From: Clostridia bacterium DTU080
GTDB lineage: Bacteria; Bacillota; Limnochordia; DTU080
Assembly: GCA_001513395.1 (NCBI GenBank)
Contig: LFTP01000150.1
Location: forward strand, 1-7,341
Reading direction: 5' to 3'
Length of the DNA: 7,341 nt
A program made the translations under genes and the position numbers. The number at the start of each line of letters is the position of its first letter. Position 1 is the stretch's first letter. Positions 6,390 through 7,341 of the stretch are shown here, piece after piece. Under the pieces are notes generated by a model, which was not told the origin of the DNA, did not search any database, and saw only the letters and a list, made by a program, of their open reading frames with translations.

Positions 6390-6540
6390 GACGTACGACC
6401 CTCGCAGACCAGACCGTGATCGGAGGCATGACCAAGTACAACCGCATGCCGCAGGGATATCCCAAGCCGCATTCGATTGATGCTGCCTGTCAAGTCAAGT
6501 GCTCAACGAGCTACAGCAACCGACAAGCACTCGGATCAAT
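6381..6540 (-). ncRNA. Repeat-rich leader upstream of iscB relic, possible omega-RNA remnant
   Basis: IscB omega-RNAs are encoded immediately upstream of the iscB reading frame, and this is that position. The stretch holds several inverted repeats: CTTGGTCA/TGACCAAG (6381-6388 and 6429-6436), the 10-bp palindrome GGGATATCCC (6454-6463), GCTC-AAC-GAGC (6501-6511), TGCTG/CAGCA (6481-6485 and 6514-6518) and ATTGAT/ATCAAT (6476-6481 and 6535-6540). The last three nest to give a multi-stem fold. I do not recognise an omega-RNA consensus and cannot fold it here. It also abuts the stop of the membrane-protein gene, so part may be that gene's 3' region. Low confidence. Confidence 0.22.
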
Positions 6541-6829
6541 CTGATGAACCGGATGAGACGTCGCTATCCGCCGCAGTAGAAATACCTCCGTTTGTTCGCC
6601 CGGTCGTCATGCGCGAGTGTCGAAAAGCCTCGACGAGCATAAGAACCAACGAACCGACAATCATGATCCATCCGGCGAAACTCAATAGAGTCAAATAGAC
6701 TCTTGAGGTCAACATAGTGGTCATGGTTTCTTGGACAGCCACGGCTCGCATCACGGCTGCGATATCGATGACCATAGCCAAAGCGACGCATAGTATACCG
6801 ATCATAAGGACAATACGCTTGACGACCAC
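6536..6829 (-). CDS. Small two-helix membrane protein of unknown function
   Basis: From GTG 6829 the product is 97 residues, VVKRIVLMIGILCVALAMVID onward. The first membrane helix is at about residues 6-24, a polar loop (QETMTTMLTSR) follows, the second helix LTLLSFAGWIMIVGSLVLMLVEAF is at about 46-69, and a hydrophilic Ser/Gly/Asp-rich tail ends in SDVSSGSSD. The clean pattern of two helices, a basic start and an acidic tail argues for a real gene. I preferred GTG 6829 because AGAGGGGGG lies 9 nt upstream. An alternative TTG at 6868, preceded by GAGAGGAAGGAAAG, would add 13 residues, and the frame is open to TTG 6913. I do not recognise the family. It lies just upstream of the iscB relic and on the same strand, with no functional link evident. 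Confidence 0.6.
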   Translation of the reverse strand: MVVKRIVLMIGILCVALAMVIDIAAVMRAVAVQETMTTMLTSRVYLTLLSFAGWIMIVGSLVLMLVEAFRHSRMTTGRTNGGISTAADSDVSSGSSD

Positions 6830-6945
6830 GGACAGAGGCCCCCCTCTTGTGCAAATATTGAACGTCAAGTGGCGTCTTTCCTTCCTCTCTGATAAGACTA
6901 TGACGCGATTCAACTCACTTCACCGAAAGATGTCTTCTGCTTCAC

Positions 6946-6989
6946 ATCATCGGCAAAGCGATCCGCTTTGGATCAACAAGACCGATGAT
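6946..6989. repeat. Nested hairpin: 8-bp outer and 6-bp inner stem
   Basis: ATCATCGG (6946-6953) pairs with CCGATGAT (6982-6989). Inside, AAAGCG (6955-6960) pairs with CGCTTT (6964-6969) around ATC. An alternative inner pairing GATCC/GGATC overlaps it. It lies inside the second micro-ORF. A role as an RNA structure upstream of the membrane-protein gene is possible but unproven. Confidence 0.4.
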
Positions 6990-6994
6990 CACCG

Positions 6995-7072
6995 TCATAT
7001 GCAGGCCACACGTGTGTCGCGCTGCTGTTTGGCCGTGGCGTCCGCACGAAAATACCGGCCAAACGGGCTCAT
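6995..7072 (-). CDS. Micro-ORF of 25 codons with strong ribosome binding site
   Basis: ATG 7072 is preceded by GGAGGG (7085-7080) with a 7-nt spacer, an excellent initiation signal. It encodes MSPFGRYFRADATAKQQRDTRVACI-type sequence of 25 residues and stops at TGA 6997-6995. That stop overlaps, as ATGA, a second frame, ATG 6998 to TGA 6942, encoding MTVIIGLVDPKRIALPMM. If the second frame slipped by one base near its end it would continue as ADDVKQKTSFGEVS, so it may be the start of a broken gene. No family is recognised. It could be a leader peptide, the 5' stub of a decayed gene, or chance. Confidence 0.3.
   Translation of the reverse strand: MSPFGRYFRADATAKQQRDTRVACI
7027..7064. repeat. 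9-bp perfect inverted repeat, 20-nt loop
   Basis: GTTTGGCCG (7027-7035) and CGGCCAAAC (7056-7064) are perfect reverse complements, lying within the first codons of the 25-codon ORF on the minus strand. No U-tract follows on either strand, so it is not an intrinsic terminator. Confidence 0.4.
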
Positions 7073-7341
7073 GTCTTAGCCCTCCGACACGCTCTTTTCA
7101 CCCCGATCCCGGATGGATTTATCTCATCACCCGGAAACCGCCGCACCGTCTGGTCGTTCACAGGCTTGTCCGTCACTGCAACGACACAGCTTCCGCGTCA
7201 CACATACCCCGATCCGATTCCAATACCGATTGTGTCTGGCTGGCTATGCTCATTCTCCGTCCACATGACGCGAGCCAGATAGATTCACGCAGACAAAGGC
7301 TGCCTACTGCCCGGTACCGGAAATTATTGTGTAAAAACTAC

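Larger units (their letters stand above)
6830..7341. other. Region without a convincing gene, rich in short inverted repeats
   Basis: These 512 bases show no reading frame that I accept as a normal gene on either strand. Minus-strand frames are broken every 20-25 codons. It contains a 25-codon ORF with a strong ribosome binding site (7072-6995), an overlapping 18-codon ORF (6998-6942), a 9-bp hairpin (7027-7064), a nested hairpin (6946-6989), and two 10-bp perfect palindromes, CACACGTGTG (7007-7016) and CCGGTACCGG (7311-7320). The stretch 7090-7310 shows nothing I can interpret. It may be decayed coding sequence or a structured leader for the downstream membrane-protein gene. Confidence 0.5.

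Noticed and set aside
6220..6465. 81-codon minus-strand open frame as an independent gene
   Set aside because: Its middle part is the IscB N-terminal domain in one frame of the pseudogene; the upstream part of the frame has no IscB similarity and is not a separate protein.
6717..7079. 120-codon plus-strand open frame
   Set aside because: It covers the membrane-protein gene antisense and the hairpin region, with no initiation signal and no recognisable domain.
1..7341. CRISPR array, tRNA or rRNA genes
   Set aside because: I saw no regularly spaced repeats, no tRNA-like T-arm or anticodon pattern and no rRNA-like sequence on reading both strands by eye; no search tool was available.

Overview
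The window carries a spore-germinant receptor operon from an endospore-forming Bacillota (Firmicutes), preceded by a sugar-type ABC transporter substrate-binding protein gene. Upstream of these lies an accessory stretch with the wreck of an IscB (RNA-guided nuclease) element and a small membrane-protein gene. Every gene I accept is on the minus strand, so transcription runs from high to low coordinates. The base composition is moderately GC-rich, with GTG or TTG starts and strong GGAGG-type ribosome binding sites. A complete Ger(x)A/B/C set is diagnostic of a spore former. The substrate-binding protein has an ordinary AxA signal peptide and no lipobox cysteine. That is unusual for a monoderm Gram-positive and would fit a diderm spore-forming lineage such as Limnochordia, but this placement is only inference.

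Layout in transcription order: (i) 7341-6830 has no convincing gene. It contains a well-initiated 25-codon micro-ORF, a second overlapping 18-codon ORF and several nested inverted repeats. (ii) 6829-6536 encodes a small two-helix membrane protein of unknown function. (iii) 6540-6390 is a repeat-rich leader that sits where an IscB omega-RNA would be expected. (iv) 6389-5816 is an iscB pseudogene with about four frameshifts and one in-frame internal deletion that removed the bridge helix, HNH and RuvC-II/III regions. (v) 5815-5498 is a non-coding gap with two short hairpins that could be the end of the old element. (vi) 5497-4253 encodes the secreted substrate-binding protein. (vii) 4252-4127 is an intergenic region with a 12-bp hairpin and a competing 11-bp inverted repeat whose distal arm contains the start codon of the next gene. 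(viii) 4126-1 holds the germination operon: A subunit, B subunit, C subunit and a fourth small two-helix protein (D-subunit-like) that runs off the window. The A/B and B/C junctions overlap (ATGA and TGATG) and the C/D junction is only 11 nt, so the four are evidently one translationally coupled unit.

In this family, the A and B subunits form the inner-membrane receptor/channel of the dormant spore, the C lipoprotein completes the complex, and D proteins modulate its response. The most interesting features are the two mutually exclusive RNA structures between the substrate-binding gene and the A subunit, and the reduced iscB relic.
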